Positions 36,463 to 44,873 of a stretch of DNA of 64,000 nt are shown here, in pieces. The notes under the pieces were generated by a model. That model had not been told where the DNA came from. It saw only the letters and a program-made list of their open reading frames with translations, and ran no database searches. A program made the position numbers and the translations under genes. The stretch is taken from positions 124,001-188,000 of the forward strand of contig NZ_FNYD01000004.1 of assembly GCF_900109035.1 (NCBI RefSeq), written 5' to 3'. How positions within the stretch are numbered: position 1 is the stretch's first letter; each line of letters starts with the position of its first letter. The stretch is from Cribrihabitans marinus. GTDB taxonomy: Bacteria; Pseudomonadota; Alphaproteobacteria; Rhodobacterales; Rhodobacteraceae.

Positions 36463-37260
36463 TCAACCGGCCGCGCGCAAGAGCGTCAATGCGGTCGCAC
36501 CGGAACTCAATCCCGCGGACAGGTCGCGTATCTGGGCGCGGGCCAGATAGAGGGTGGTCACCTTTTCGACGGCGGCCGGGTCGGCGAATTGGCCGATATC
36601 GGCGGAACCGGTCGCGCGCTGCAACTTGTCGCGGAACACATCGAGCTGCTTGTCGAGGTCCAGCTGGCTGAAACTGCGCGGCAGTCCCATCGCGGTTTCG
36701 AACATTTCGCGCAAAGGGGGAAGCCCCATCACGGAATACCACTTGGTCGTCTCTCGCGACGACCCGGCGGCAATGCCGGACAGCTCGCGCTGCGCAAAGA
36801 GCGCGATCTGCATGCTCTCGTCCTGTTCACCCAGCGCGCGCTCGAAGGATTGCGCGCGGTATCGGGCCACGATGCCCTCCATCTCATCGCGACGCCCGGT
36901 CAGCGGAACGGCCCCGGGTCCGAATCCGAATGCCGCGCTGAAGGCCCGATAGCGCTTGTCGGACAAACGGTTGGCCAAGGCGTCGTCGGCCTTGGTTCCG
37001 TCCGCCAGTACCCGCTGGACAAAGGCCCGGTTGTCGATGTCGTCCTGAAGCCCGAACGCCCCCAGCGCCACTTTCAGGACGGTGCGGTCGGCCACCAGGT
37101 CGGCCGCGCTTCGAATCTCGCCGATCCGCGCCAGGAAGGTATCGGCTTCCCGCGCCATGACCGGTGCGGCGTTGAAGGCCTGGAACTGCACGTCCTGGCT
37201 GCGTTGCAGGAACCGCCATCCGGCGATCCCGCCAAGGGGTACGAAGGGCTGAAAGCTCAT
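36463..37260 (-). CDS. DUF1217 flagellar-cluster protein
   Basis: A 265-residue protein with the DUF1217 pattern (ADLVADRTVLKVALGAFGL, FVQRVLADG, DKRYRAF), regularly encoded among Rhodobacterales flagellar genes. Its predicted helical make-up and position suggest an axial-structure or assembly factor, but no function is established. The start overlaps the flbT stop as ATGA, so it is translationally coupled. Last gene of flaF-flbT-DUF1217 on the minus strand. Confidence 0.78.
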   Translation of the reverse strand: MSFQPFVPLGGIAGWRFLQRSQDVQFQAFNAAPVMAREADTFLARIGEIRSAADLVADRTVLKVALGAFGLQDDIDNRAFVQRVLADGTKADDALANRLSDKRYRAFSAAFGFGPGAVPLTGRRDEMEGIVARYRAQSFERALGEQDESMQIALFAQRELSGIAAGSSRETTKWYSVMGLPPLREMFETAMGLPRSFSQLDLDKQLDVFRDKLQRATGSADIGQFADPAAVEKVTTLYLARAQIRDLSAGLSSGATALTLLRAAG

Positions 37261-37661
37261 CTTGCCGCGAGTGCGAGCAACCGGTCCTCGCGCGGCAGCA
37301 GCGTGCGCAGGGCCTTGAGACAACGGTAGTGATGATTGCGCACCAGTGCGTCGGTTGCCGCGGCGAGCGAAGCCCGGCTGTCGGAATCGGTCAGAACCTG
37401 GCTCAACTCCTCGATGCGGCGCAACAGAGACAGCCTGACCTCCTCTGGATCGCAGTCGCCGGACAGGACCAGCTGCGTGGCATAGCAGACGCGGCGCACG
37501 GGTGTGTTCGCCTCGTCCGGATGGATCGCATCGCGCAGCCGCAGGATCTTGGCATCCTGCGTCACCACCGACAGACGGCCGCGCCTGTCGCCGTTCTCGA
37601 TCACCGCACCGTTGATCAGGACGCGCTCTTTCGGGGCCAGTTTCAGGACCAGGCCCGCCAT
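37257..37661 (-). CDS. flbT: Flagellin post-transcriptional regulator FlbT
   Basis: A 134-residue FlbT. The segments LVLKLAPKERVLINGAVI, LRLRDAIHPDEANTPVRR and CYATQLVLSGD are characteristic. In Caulobacter FlbT binds the flagellin mRNA 5' leader and promotes its decay until the hook is complete, with FlaF acting oppositely. One base separates it from flaF, and its stop overlaps the DUF1217 start. The flagellin mRNA leader upstream carries two hairpins that could be its target. Confidence 0.92.
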   Translation of the reverse strand: MAGLVLKLAPKERVLINGAVIENGDRRGRLSVVTQDAKILRLRDAIHPDEANTPVRRVCYATQLVLSGDCDPEEVRLSLLRRIEELSQVLTDSDSRASLAAATDALVRNHHYRCLKALRTLLPREDRLLALAAR

Positions 37662-37662
37662 C

Positions 37663-38034
37663 TCAGGCCGCCCCGGTGCGGAGGCCGCGCATTACGGCAG
37701 TGTTGACCTCCAGCAGCGGTTCAACGGTCGCCTCACGCGCAAGGACCCGGCTGGTGTGATGTTGGGTGAATTCGGCCAGGGACAGCAGGCGCGCGCGCAG
37801 GTCGCGCGGAAGACCGTTGCCGTCGCCCGACAGATCGATCGCGAACAGGGTCCACAGCTGCCTGTTCTCGTGCAGAGCGCTGGCCAGGGCCGGGAACCCC
37901 GCGCGTCCTTTCCGGTCGGCGTCGCGCATGTTGCGCGTGATCCTGGAAATGACCTGATATTCGATGTTCTTCGGCGTGCGAACCGGGGCCGACGCCGCGG
38001 CATAGGCCTGTTGTGCTCGGGATAACGCGTTCAC
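37663..38034 (-). CDS. flaF: Flagellar regulator FlaF
   Basis: A 123-residue FlaF: ARAQQAYAAA-type start, then RTPKNIEYQVISRITRNM and the helix LPRDLRARLLSLAEFTQHH. FlaF is needed for flagellin synthesis or secretion in Caulobacter and Brucella. The start is GTG 38034, preceded by AAGGACAGGA. It lies 67 bases downstream of the flagellin stop beyond a perfect hairpin, so some expression may come from read-through. Confidence 0.88.
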   Translation of the reverse strand: MNALSRAQQAYAAASAPVRTPKNIEYQVISRITRNMRDADRKGRAGFPALASALHENRQLWTLFAIDLSGDGNGLPRDLRARLLSLAEFTQHHTSRVLAREATVEPLLEVNTAVMRGLRTGAA

Positions 38035-38068
38035 GTCCTGTCCTTACCTGGTTGAGTGCCTCGGGGAT

Positions 38069-38093
38069 GGCCGGGGCGCCGATCGCCCCGGCC
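38069..38093 (-). terminator. Perfect 10-pair hairpin between flagellin and flaF
   Basis: GGCCGGGGCG (38069-38078) pairs exactly with CGCCCCGGCC (38084-38093) over five bases. There is no U-run on the minus strand. It probably protects the abundant flagellin message or attenuates read-through into flaF-flbT. Confidence 0.6.
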
Positions 38094-38101
38094 GGGATCG
38101 C

Positions 38102-38944
38102 TTAGCGGAACAGCGACAGGATGGTCTGCGGCGCCTGGTTGGCGATCGACAGGGCCTGAACCCCCAGCTGCTGCTGTGTCTGCAGCGCCTGCAGCTTGGC
38201 CGAAGCCTCCTCCATGTCGGTGTCGACCAGAGAGCCGATCCCGGATTTCATGGCGTCGGTCAGCTTGCTTACGAACTCGTTCTGCCCCTTGAGTTGGGCC
38301 GCAGACGCGCCCAGGGCCGCGGCACCGGTGACAGCCGTATTGATGAAGGCTTCGATTTCACCGAGGGCAGTGCCCGCCGTTGCCGTATCCGTGATGCCTG
38401 TCAGGCCCGTCATGTCGAGATTCGCCTCGAAATCCACCGTGTCCACGGTGATCGTGGACGGGCTCGGCGTTCCGGATCCTACCCGGTCGAGCGACGAGAT
38501 GACCGACAGGCTGGTTGCGCTGCCGCCATCCACGTTGGTCGCCAGAAGGTTGGCACCATTGAACTGGGCCGCGCCGATGATCGAGGTGATCTGTTCCGCG
38601 CGCGACGTGATGTCGTCGTTGATCTTGGTGAAATCGACGTTTTCGCTGTTGGCCGAGACCGCCAGCTGCTTCATTTCCTCGAGGATGTCGACGATCTGCT
38701 CCGCGCCCGCCGAAGCCACTGCAACAGTCGACTCGCCCAACGAGAGGGATTCGGACACCGCCTTGAACCCGGCGACATCCGATTCCATCACTTTCGAGAT
38801 GGCCCAGACCGCCGAATTGTCCTTGGCGGTCGCGACCTCTTTGCCGGTCGAGATCGCGTTCTGCGTCTTGGTCAGATCCCCGTTGATGGATTTCAGGGTC
38901 TGCAGCGCCACCATGGCGCCGTTGTTGGTGAGAATGCTGGACAT
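38102..38944 (-). CDS. fliC: Flagellin
   Basis: A 280-residue filament protein with conserved ends: the N-terminal coiled-coil SSILTNNGAMVALQTLKSIN with STGKEVATAKDNSAVWAIS, and the C-terminal QLGVQALSIANQAPQTILSLFR. The middle is a short Ser/Thr/Gly-rich variable region, as in other small alphaproteobacterial flagellins. AAGGA lies seven bases before ATG 38944. The leader has two short hairpins, and flaF/flbT follow, the usual flagellin control pair. Confidence 0.95.
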   Translation of the reverse strand: MSSILTNNGAMVALQTLKSINGDLTKTQNAISTGKEVATAKDNSAVWAISKVMESDVAGFKAVSESLSLGESTVAVASAGAEQIVDILEEMKQLAVSANSENVDFTKINDDITSRAEQITSIIGAAQFNGANLLATNVDGGSATSLSVISSLDRVGSGTPSPSTITVDTVDFEANLDMTGLTGITDTATAGTALGEIEAFINTAVTGAAALGASAAQLKGQNEFVSKLTDAMKSGIGSLVDTDMEEASAKLQALQTQQQLGVQALSIANQAPQTILSLFR

Positions 38945-38963
38945 AGCATATTCCTTCCGTCTT

Positions 38964-39002
38964 CGGGCCTGGGGCCCGGTTTCACATCCGCCTGTTCAGG
39001 CG
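38964..39002 (-). promoter_or_regulatory. Paired hairpins in the flagellin leader
   Basis: CGGGCC/GGCCCG (38964-38978, loop TGG) and CGCCTG/CAGGCG (38989-39002, loop TT) lie 20-58 bases upstream of the flagellin ATG, within the expected 5' untranslated region. Such structure is the kind of site FlbT is thought to bind in Caulobacter flagellin mRNA. I could not place a promoter confidently in the 208-base gap. Confidence 0.45.
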
Positions 39003-39152
39003 ATCCGATACGTCTTTCTGACGGGTGCGATGTCCGCTGGTCGGTATCGCGCCACCCTGCGTTTCAAGGTGCCCGGCCACCATTGCGCGCGATATGCTAA
39101 CGGAGTGCTAAGCCACTCCGCCCGGATGCCGCGGATTTGAACCGAATTGCCC

Positions 39153-39512
39153 TCATGCCCGCTTTTCCAGGGCACGCCGGGTCATGTCGCCCTTCCGGCT
39201 CTTGCGCCCTGTGGAGTCATAGGTCTCGAGCCCCCGGCGAACGCGCCGCATCTCGGCCATCCTGTCGGCCACCGACCGTATCCCCATCAACGCGCTCTGC
39301 AAGAGGTGCTGGTTGCGCCGCAATTTGGCGTCCAGCAATTCCAGGCCGCCTGGCCCCTCACAATCGCCGGACGACAGGACGCGGGCAATGCGCTCCTTCT
39401 CGTCGGCCAGTTCGGCGACACGCTCAAGATCACCCGCCAGGAGCGCGGCTTGTTCCTCGTCCAGCAGGCGGTCAAGATCCGCCGCGGCCTCTTCATGAGT
39501 TTCGGTTGGCAT
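39153..39512 (-). CDS. FlgN-like flagellar chaperone (putative)
   Basis: A 119-residue, highly charged, almost entirely helical protein (EEAAADLDRLLDEEQAALLA, then LDAKLRRNQHLLQSALMGIR). Length, heptad pattern and position beside a FlgJ-type gene fit FlgN, the chaperone for hook-filament junction proteins; sequence identity in this family is low, so the assignment is mainly contextual. It starts 20 bases inside the upstream FlgJ-like gene and ends 208 bases before flagellin. Confidence 0.6.
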   Translation of the reverse strand: MPTETHEEAAADLDRLLDEEQAALLAGDLERVAELADEKERIARVLSSGDCEGPGGLELLDAKLRRNQHLLQSALMGIRSVADRMAEMRRVRRGLETYDSTGRKSRKGDMTRRALEKRA

Positions 39513-39789
39513 CCACCTTCTCCTTCAGGGAATTGAAAATCATTTCGGCCAGCCCGATCCCGCCGGACCGCGCAATCCGGTCGGCCTGCTCCTGAACCAG
39601 AAAGGAGGCGAACTGGTCCTCGCCGGCGCCGCCACCAAAGGCGGAACGCGCCTGATCCATTCCGGCGGATTTGAGCATCTCGGCCAGGAAACGGGCCTCG
39701 AGCCCGGTGGCGGCCTCGCGCAGCCGCGCAGTCGGGTCCTGCGCGATTCGGTGGCCCGTGGCCACGGGCAAGGTCGGAGCGGTTTTCAT
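39493..39789 (-). CDS. Rod-binding protein FlgJ-like (N-terminal domain only)
   Basis: A 98-residue protein matching the rod-binding domain of FlgJ: LEARFLAEMLKSAGM, GAGEDQFASFLVQEQADRIA, then GGIGLAEMIF. The muramidase half of enterobacterial FlgJ is absent, as is usual in alphaproteobacteria. GAGGA seven bases upstream supports ATG 39789 rather than the longer frame from 39936. It diverges from fliK across 109 bases and overlaps the FlgN-like gene by 20. Confidence 0.85.
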   Translation of the reverse strand: MKTAPTLPVATGHRIAQDPTARLREAATGLEARFLAEMLKSAGMDQARSAFGGGAGEDQFASFLVQEQADRIARSGGIGLAEMIFNSLKEKVDANRNS

Positions 39790-39898
39790 GGCTTTCCTCG
39801 AATTGAACCGGTTTTCGCCAGCAAAGACCGAACCCGTTAAAATATGCGTAACCGGTTGCAGTGCAGGTTGGGCGCGCCAACAAACGTCCCGGTGCCCC

Positions 39899-41137
39899 AT
39901 GCTGCCAGTTTCCATCGACACGTCGCACACGCCCAATCGTCCCGAGCAGCGCGAGCGGCCCGAGTCGTCAAAGGCCGAACGGTTTGAGGCCGTGTTCGGT
40001 CAGATTGCCGATGCCGCGCCGTCCGGGAACGGATCCTCCGAAGCGGAGGACCCCGCCGAACCTCAGGAGGCCGTAGTGCCGCCTGAGAACGATCAGGATC
40101 CGGAGGGTGATCTTGTTGCTCCGGTTGCCTTCGGGGCCGGGAGCGCGGACGGCTTGCCCAGCGACGCGCCGGAACGCATAGCAGGAGTGGGGGCGGCCAC
40201 CGAGCCGGTGTCACAGCGACGCCGGCCGGACCTGGCCTTTGCCACAGGCGAGCAGCAAGGCGGCAGTGTGGAACACCGCTCCGGTCCCTTGGAGCGGACC
40301 GGAGCAGACCTCCGCGCCCGAGAACCTGCGAATCCGGTTTTCCAGGACGGATCCGTGCGCCGGGAGGTCCAGGCCGCCGCGCCGCAGAGCCCGCCGTCCG
40401 CACCGGTATCACGAATCGCCCTGCCATTGGCACCGGAAGGCGATCCGGAACGATCCGCCGCCAAGGCCGGAGCGGAGTTGGCGGAGGCTGTCGGTACAGC
40501 GCCGGAAACGTCACGTCGTGTCCCGGGCGAAGCAATTTCCAACGTTGCCAGGACGCGACCAGTTCCCCCGGAAAGGCCAGCTCCTGAAACCCGGAACAGC
40601 AGTGCGATCGCAGAGCCGGCCCTCGAGCCCGACCTTCGCGGCGACAGCGCCCATGGCGCGATAGCGGATGCGCCCGGGATGCTGGAGGCCGGCCCGCGTC
40701 AGATTGGCTCCGTGGCTGCTGCGGCGGCGATGCCACAGGCGCACGCCGCCGAAACCGCACGGTCCGTTGCCGCGCAACTGTCGGATGCCGTGCAGAGGCG
40801 AAGCGAGGGTCGTTTCGAGCTGTCGCTCAACCCCGAGGAACTCGGGCGCGTCCAGCTCTCGGTGCGGTCGACCGAGACTGGTCTGGTCGTGACGCTGTTG
40901 ACCGAACGTGCCGAGACGCAGGAACTGATGCGCCGGCACATGGATCAGCTTGCCGAGGAATTCTCGCGGATCGGATATGGCGACGTGGCCTTTGATTTCA
41001 GCGGCAGCGGCGGCGATCCTTCGGATCGGCCCAGGGAACAGGGACTCTCCGCCATTCCGGTCGCAGATACCGGCGCTGTCCCGGCAGCGGAACGCGCAGC
41101 TAACGCCCTGCATTGCGGTTTGGACATGAGGCTTTGA
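39899..41137 (+). CDS. fliK: Flagellar hook-length control protein FliK
   Basis: A 412-residue protein. Residues 1-290 are a low-complexity Pro/Ala/Glu-rich region serving as the molecular ruler part, and the conserved C-terminal Flg_hook domain lies at about 295-370 (RFELSLNPEELGRVQLSV, HMDQLAEEFSRIGY). It switches export from hook to filament subunits. ATG 39899 is the first start after the divergent promoter region; the open frame begins at 39671 opposite flgJ. flgD follows after one base. Confidence 0.85.
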   Translation: MLPVSIDTSHTPNRPEQRERPESSKAERFEAVFGQIADAAPSGNGSSEAEDPAEPQEAVVPPENDQDPEGDLVAPVAFGAGSADGLPSDAPERIAGVGAATEPVSQRRRPDLAFATGEQQGGSVEHRSGPLERTGADLRAREPANPVFQDGSVRREVQAAAPQSPPSAPVSRIALPLAPEGDPERSAAKAGAELAEAVGTAPETSRRVPGEAISNVARTRPVPPERPAPETRNSSAIAEPALEPDLRGDSAHGAIADAPGMLEAGPRQIGSVAAAAAMPQAHAAETARSVAAQLSDAVQRRSEGRFELSLNPEELGRVQLSVRSTETGLVVTLLTERAETQELMRRHMDQLAEEFSRIGYGDVAFDFSGSGGDPSDRPREQGLSAIPVADTGAVPAAERAANALHCGLDMRL

Positions 41138-41138
41138 G

Positions 41139-41813
41139 ATGATCACAGAGGTAAACGGAACTGCGGGCGTGATTCCCGCTACAAGCGGCTCGCAGGCGCC
41201 TGGAACCGGACAGAGCAAGGCGCTGACCTCGGATTTCGAGACCTTCCTGCGCATGCTGACGGCGCAGGCCAGGAACCAGGATCCGCTAGAGCCTGTGGAT
41301 TCGTCGGAATACGCGGCGCAGCTGGCGCAATTCTCGATGGTCGAACAGCAGGTCAAGACGAACGAGATGCTCACCGATCTTGTGTCAGGTTTCACCGCCT
41401 CCGACATGGCGCGGCTGTCCGGATGGGTGGGCATGGAGGCGCGCGCACTGATTCCGGCCCGGTTCGATGGCGCCCCCGTCAGCGTCGAAACCGCCGTTGC
41501 GCCCGAAGCGGACAGCGCAAGGCTGGTCGTGCGGGATGACACCGGGGCCGTGGTGGACCGAATCGGTCTGGACCCATCCGCAACGGCCGTTGCATGGGCG
41601 GGCGTGGATTCCGACGGGCATGCGTTTCCAGCCGGGTTGTACACGTTCTCGGTGGAGAGCTACTTGGGAAAAACCGTGATCAGCGACAGGTCCGCCGCCA
41701 CCTACAACCGCATCGTCGAGGCGCAGTTCGACGAAACCGGTGCGGTGCTGATCTTCGAGGGAGGGCAGGCCGTGCGCGCGGATCTTGTGACGGCCATTCG
41801 TGAACCGTCCTGA
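41139..41813 (+). CDS. flgD: Flagellar hook capping protein FlgD
   Basis: A 224-residue hook-assembly scaffold. The N-terminal part has LTSDFETFLRMLTAQARNQDPLEP and SSEYAAQLAQFSMVEQQV, the family signature; the C-terminal half forms the Ig-like/tudor module ending VRADLVTAI. It starts one base after the fliK stop. The flagellar cluster stops here: a 62-base gap with no visible terminator leads to the convergent amine-oxidase gene. Confidence 0.93.
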   Translation: MITEVNGTAGVIPATSGSQAPGTGQSKALTSDFETFLRMLTAQARNQDPLEPVDSSEYAAQLAQFSMVEQQVKTNEMLTDLVSGFTASDMARLSGWVGMEARALIPARFDGAPVSVETAVAPEADSARLVVRDDTGAVVDRIGLDPSATAVAWAGVDSDGHAFPAGLYTFSVESYLGKTVISDRSAATYNRIVEAQFDETGAVLIFEGGQAVRADLVTAIREPS

Positions 41814-41875
41814 GTGCGGGGGAGTCTGTGTTCACCTCGGCCCCAACTTGAATCGATAGCAATAGCACCGAAGCC

Positions 41876-43177
41876 TCAGAGCCGATCCAGAAGCCCCAGC
41901 ACCATGTAGGCCGGCGGCATGATCGCCCGGCGATACCGCCCCAGCGGAAACCGCCCCGGCGGGGTCGTCATGACGCGCGGCGCGGGCTCCGGCGCGCCCA
42001 GGACATGGTCGGCCAGGGCCCGGCCGCAGAAACTTCCCATTGCCACGCCGTTGCCGTGATAGGCGAATGCGGCAAACACACCCGGCTGATGCGGCACTGC
42101 GCCGACAAACGGCACCAGGTTGCGGGCCAGACACACCAATCCCGACCAGCTATGCGTCGCCTCCACGTGCGCCCAGTCCGGAAACATCCGGTCGAAGTCC
42201 CGGCGCAGTCGTGTCCGGATCGCCGCCTCGGAACCGGGGGACGCGCGCAAACCGCCCCGCATCCCGAACAGAAACCGCCGGTCGGGCATCAGGCGGAAAT
42301 AGTGCAGCAGATGCCGCGTGTCATAGGCCATCTGCGCCGAGGTCCAGCCGGCCTTGGCCAATTCTGTCTCGGTCAGGGGTCGCGTCACCATCACTGACGA
42401 TTGTGTCGGCATGTAGCGGCCGGCCAGCCAGGGCGGCAGGTCCTCGCTGGAATAGCCGTTGGTGCAGATCAGGACCGAACCGCAGGCGAGCAAACCCTGA
42501 TCGGTTCCGATCGCATGGCCGCCCCGCACCCGCTCCAGCGCAACCGCAGGGCTGTTGCCGTAGATCTCCGCGCCCGCGTTTCGGGCGGCATGGGCCAGGC
42601 CGAACAGAAACTTCCTGGGATTCAGTGCGAACCCCACCGGGCGGGTCATGCCGCCGTGAAACTGATGACCCAACCCGAGCCGGGCAAGCGCAACCTTGTC
42701 ATGCAACTCGGCGTCCTCGCCCGAAGACCGCAGCCGCCTCCAGGCCCGCCGGCTGTGCGCCAGCACGGTCTCGCCCTGCGAGTGACGGTCCGCCGCAATC
42801 CCGTGGCGCGCGATCAGATCGGCCACCAGATCCACCGCCGCCCGTTCGGCCCGCTGATACTCGGCGGCGGCCTCCGGGCCGTGGCGGCGGGTCATCGCGG
42901 CAGCACTCAGCTTGGATCCGCCAAGACAGCAGAACCCGCCGTTGCGCCCGGACGCGCCCCAGCCCGGCGGGCCGGCCTCGACCACTGCGACCGACGCCCC
43001 GCGTTCTGCCAGGCGCAGCGCCGCCGACAGGCCGGTATAGCCACCGCCGACGATGCCGACATCGACCCGCCGCTGTTCGCGCAGCACCGGCCAGTCCGGC
43101 GCATCCACGGTCTCGTCCCACCAACAGGACAGCCGCGGGCCGGGCCCATAGGCATACTCCGGAAATATCCGCCTCAT
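41876..43177 (-). CDS. FAD amine oxidoreductase, PuuB-like (gamma-glutamylputrescine oxidase type)
   Basis: A 433-residue DAO-superfamily flavoprotein: FAD loop GIVGGGYTG at 41-49, the long post-Rossmann segment GWGASGRNGGF (about 73-83) typical of PuuB-like enzymes, and C-terminal AYHGNGVAMGSFCG. It likely oxidises a polyamine or its gamma-glutamyl derivative. The start overlaps the upstream permease stop (ATGA), so it is the last gene of the potF-G-H-I operon, an arrangement that supports polyamine catabolism. No puuA or puuC is present. Confidence 0.85.
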   Translation of the reverse strand: MRRIFPEYAYGPGPRLSCWWDETVDAPDWPVLREQRRVDVGIVGGGYTGLSAALRLAERGASVAVVEAGPPGWGASGRNGGFCCLGGSKLSAAAMTRRHGPEAAAEYQRAERAAVDLVADLIARHGIAADRHSQGETVLAHSRRAWRRLRSSGEDAELHDKVALARLGLGHQFHGGMTRPVGFALNPRKFLFGLAHAARNAGAEIYGNSPAVALERVRGGHAIGTDQGLLACGSVLICTNGYSSEDLPPWLAGRYMPTQSSVMVTRPLTETELAKAGWTSAQMAYDTRHLLHYFRLMPDRRFLFGMRGGLRASPGSEAAIRTRLRRDFDRMFPDWAHVEATHSWSGLVCLARNLVPFVGAVPHQPGVFAAFAYHGNGVAMGSFCGRALADHVLGAPEPAPRVMTTPPGRFPLGRYRRAIMPPAYMVLGLLDRL

Positions 43178-43992
43178 TGCGCGCGCGCGGCTTCCTGTTC
43201 GTCGCGCTGCTGGCGGACCATCGCTCTCTTGGAGACCAGCGACGCGGTGATCACGCCCACCGTAACGATGGCGATCATGAGCGTCGACAGGGCGTTGATC
43301 TCGGGGCTGACGCCCAGCCGCACCGCCGAGAAGATCTTGATCGGCAGGGTCGTGGCGGAGGGGCCGGCAGTGAAGGAGGCGATCACAAGATCGTCGAGCG
43401 AGAGGGTGAAGGCCAGCAGCCAGCCCGAGATCACCGCCGGCGCGATGATCGGCAGCGTTACCAGCCGGAACGCCTCGGCCTGCGAGCACCCGAGGTCCAG
43501 CGCCGCCTCCTCGAGCGACTTGTCGAAGGTGATCAGCCGCGAGGACACCACGACCGAGACATAGCACATGGAAAACGTCGTATGCGCCAGCACGATGGTC
43601 AGCACGCCCCGGTCCAGCCCGATGCCGATGAACAGCAGCAGAAGCGACAGGCCGGTGATCACCTCGGGCATCACCAGCGGCGCATAGATCATGCCCGAAA
43701 ACAGCGTCCTGCCCATGAAACGCCCGCCCCGGACCAGCACATAGGCGGCCATCGTGCCCAGCACGGTGGCGATTGTCGAGGAGAACACCGCGACCTTGAG
43801 CGTGACCCAGGCGGCATTCAGAAACGCCTCGTTCTGGAGCAGTTCGCCATACCACCGGGTCGAGAACCCGGCCCAGACCGTGACCAGCTGGCTGTCGTTG
43901 AAGCTGTAGATCACCAGGATGATCATCGGGATGTAGAGAAAGGCAAATCCCAGGGTCAGGGACACCGTGTTGAACCAGCTCAGCCGCATCAT
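43174..43992 (-). CDS. potI: Polyamine ABC transporter permease (PotI/PotC type)
   Basis: A 272-residue inner-membrane permease with about six helices; the EAA loop reads EEAALDLGCSQAEAFRLVTLP at about 163-183. The short N-terminus and LSLDDLVIASF near the end are typical of PotC/PotI. It forms the channel with PotH. Start ATG 43992 overlaps the PotH stop (ATGA); a second ATG follows immediately. The open frame extends to 44121 but only inside potH. Confidence 0.9.
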   Translation of the reverse strand: MMRLSWFNTVSLTLGFAFLYIPMIILVIYSFNDSQLVTVWAGFSTRWYGELLQNEAFLNAAWVTLKVAVFSSTIATVLGTMAAYVLVRGGRFMGRTLFSGMIYAPLVMPEVITGLSLLLLFIGIGLDRGVLTIVLAHTTFSMCYVSVVVSSRLITFDKSLEEAALDLGCSQAEAFRLVTLPIIAPAVISGWLLAFTLSLDDLVIASFTAGPSATTLPIKIFSAVRLGVSPEINALSTLMIAIVTVGVITASLVSKRAMVRQQRDEQEAARAQ

Positions 43993-44873
43993 TGCTCTGC
44001 CTCCGCCTGTTTCTGCTGGTTGCGCTGGAACAGGATGATCGGCACGATCAGGATCAGCAGCAGGATCACCGCCACCGCCGAGGCGACCGGCCAGTCGCGG
44101 TTGTTGAAGAACTCCTCCCACAGCACCTTGCCGATCATCAGCGTGCCCGACCCGCCCAGCAGCGAGGGGATCACGAATTCGCCCAGCACCGGGATGAACA
44201 CGAGGAAGCAGCCCGCGATAATGCCGGGTCGCGACAGCGGGATCGTCACCAGCCAGAACGCCTGCGCCCGCGAGCAGCCCAGATCCTCGGCCGCCTCGAT
44301 CAGCGAGCCGTCAAGCCGGTCGAGCGCGGAATAGATCGGCAGGATCATGAACGGAAGATAGGTGTAGACGATGCCGATATAGACCGCGACCTGCGTGTTC
44401 AGGATGGTCAGGGGCTCGGAAATCGCCCCGATGCCCAGCAGGAACTGGTTCAGGTAACCCTCGTTGCTCAGGATCCCCATCCAGGCGTAGACGCGGATCA
44501 GGAACGAGGTCCAGAAGGGCAGGATCACCAGCATCATCAGGGTCGGGCGCCATTCCTGCGGTGCGCGCGCCATGGCATAGGCCACCGGGTAACCGACCAG
44601 CAGCGTCAGCACGGTCGACATGACGGCGATGCGCAGGCTGGACAGGTAGGCCTTCCAGTAGAGGTCGTCCTGGGTCAGGAAGACGAAATTCTCAAGGTCC
44701 AGCTGCGACAGGAAGGCGCCGATGCCTTCCTCCCAGCTGAATTGCGGCACATAGGGCGGTCGCGCCAGCGCCACGTCGCTGAGCGAGATCTTCAGGACGA
44801 TCGCAAACGGCACAAGGAACAGCGCCAGCAACCAGGCGTAGGGCGTGGCGATGAGCAGGAAACGCCGCATCAT
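43989..44873 (-). CDS. potH: Polyamine ABC transporter permease (PotH/PotB type)
   Basis: A 294-residue permease with six helices. TPYAWLLALFLVPF opens the protein, MARAPQEWRP and ILPFWTSFLIRVYAW are PotB/PotH hallmarks, and the EAA loop is EAAEDLGCSRAQAFWLVTIP. Overlaps the ATPase gene by four bases at its start and potI by four at its end, so the subunits are translated in a coupled way. Confidence 0.92.
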   Translation of the reverse strand: MMRRFLLIATPYAWLLALFLVPFAIVLKISLSDVALARPPYVPQFSWEEGIGAFLSQLDLENFVFLTQDDLYWKAYLSSLRIAVMSTVLTLLVGYPVAYAMARAPQEWRPTLMMLVILPFWTSFLIRVYAWMGILSNEGYLNQFLLGIGAISEPLTILNTQVAVYIGIVYTYLPFMILPIYSALDRLDGSLIEAAEDLGCSRAQAFWLVTIPLSRPGIIAGCFLVFIPVLGEFVIPSLLGGSGTLMIGKVLWEEFFNNRDWPVASAVAVILLLILIVPIILFQRNQQKQAEAEQ

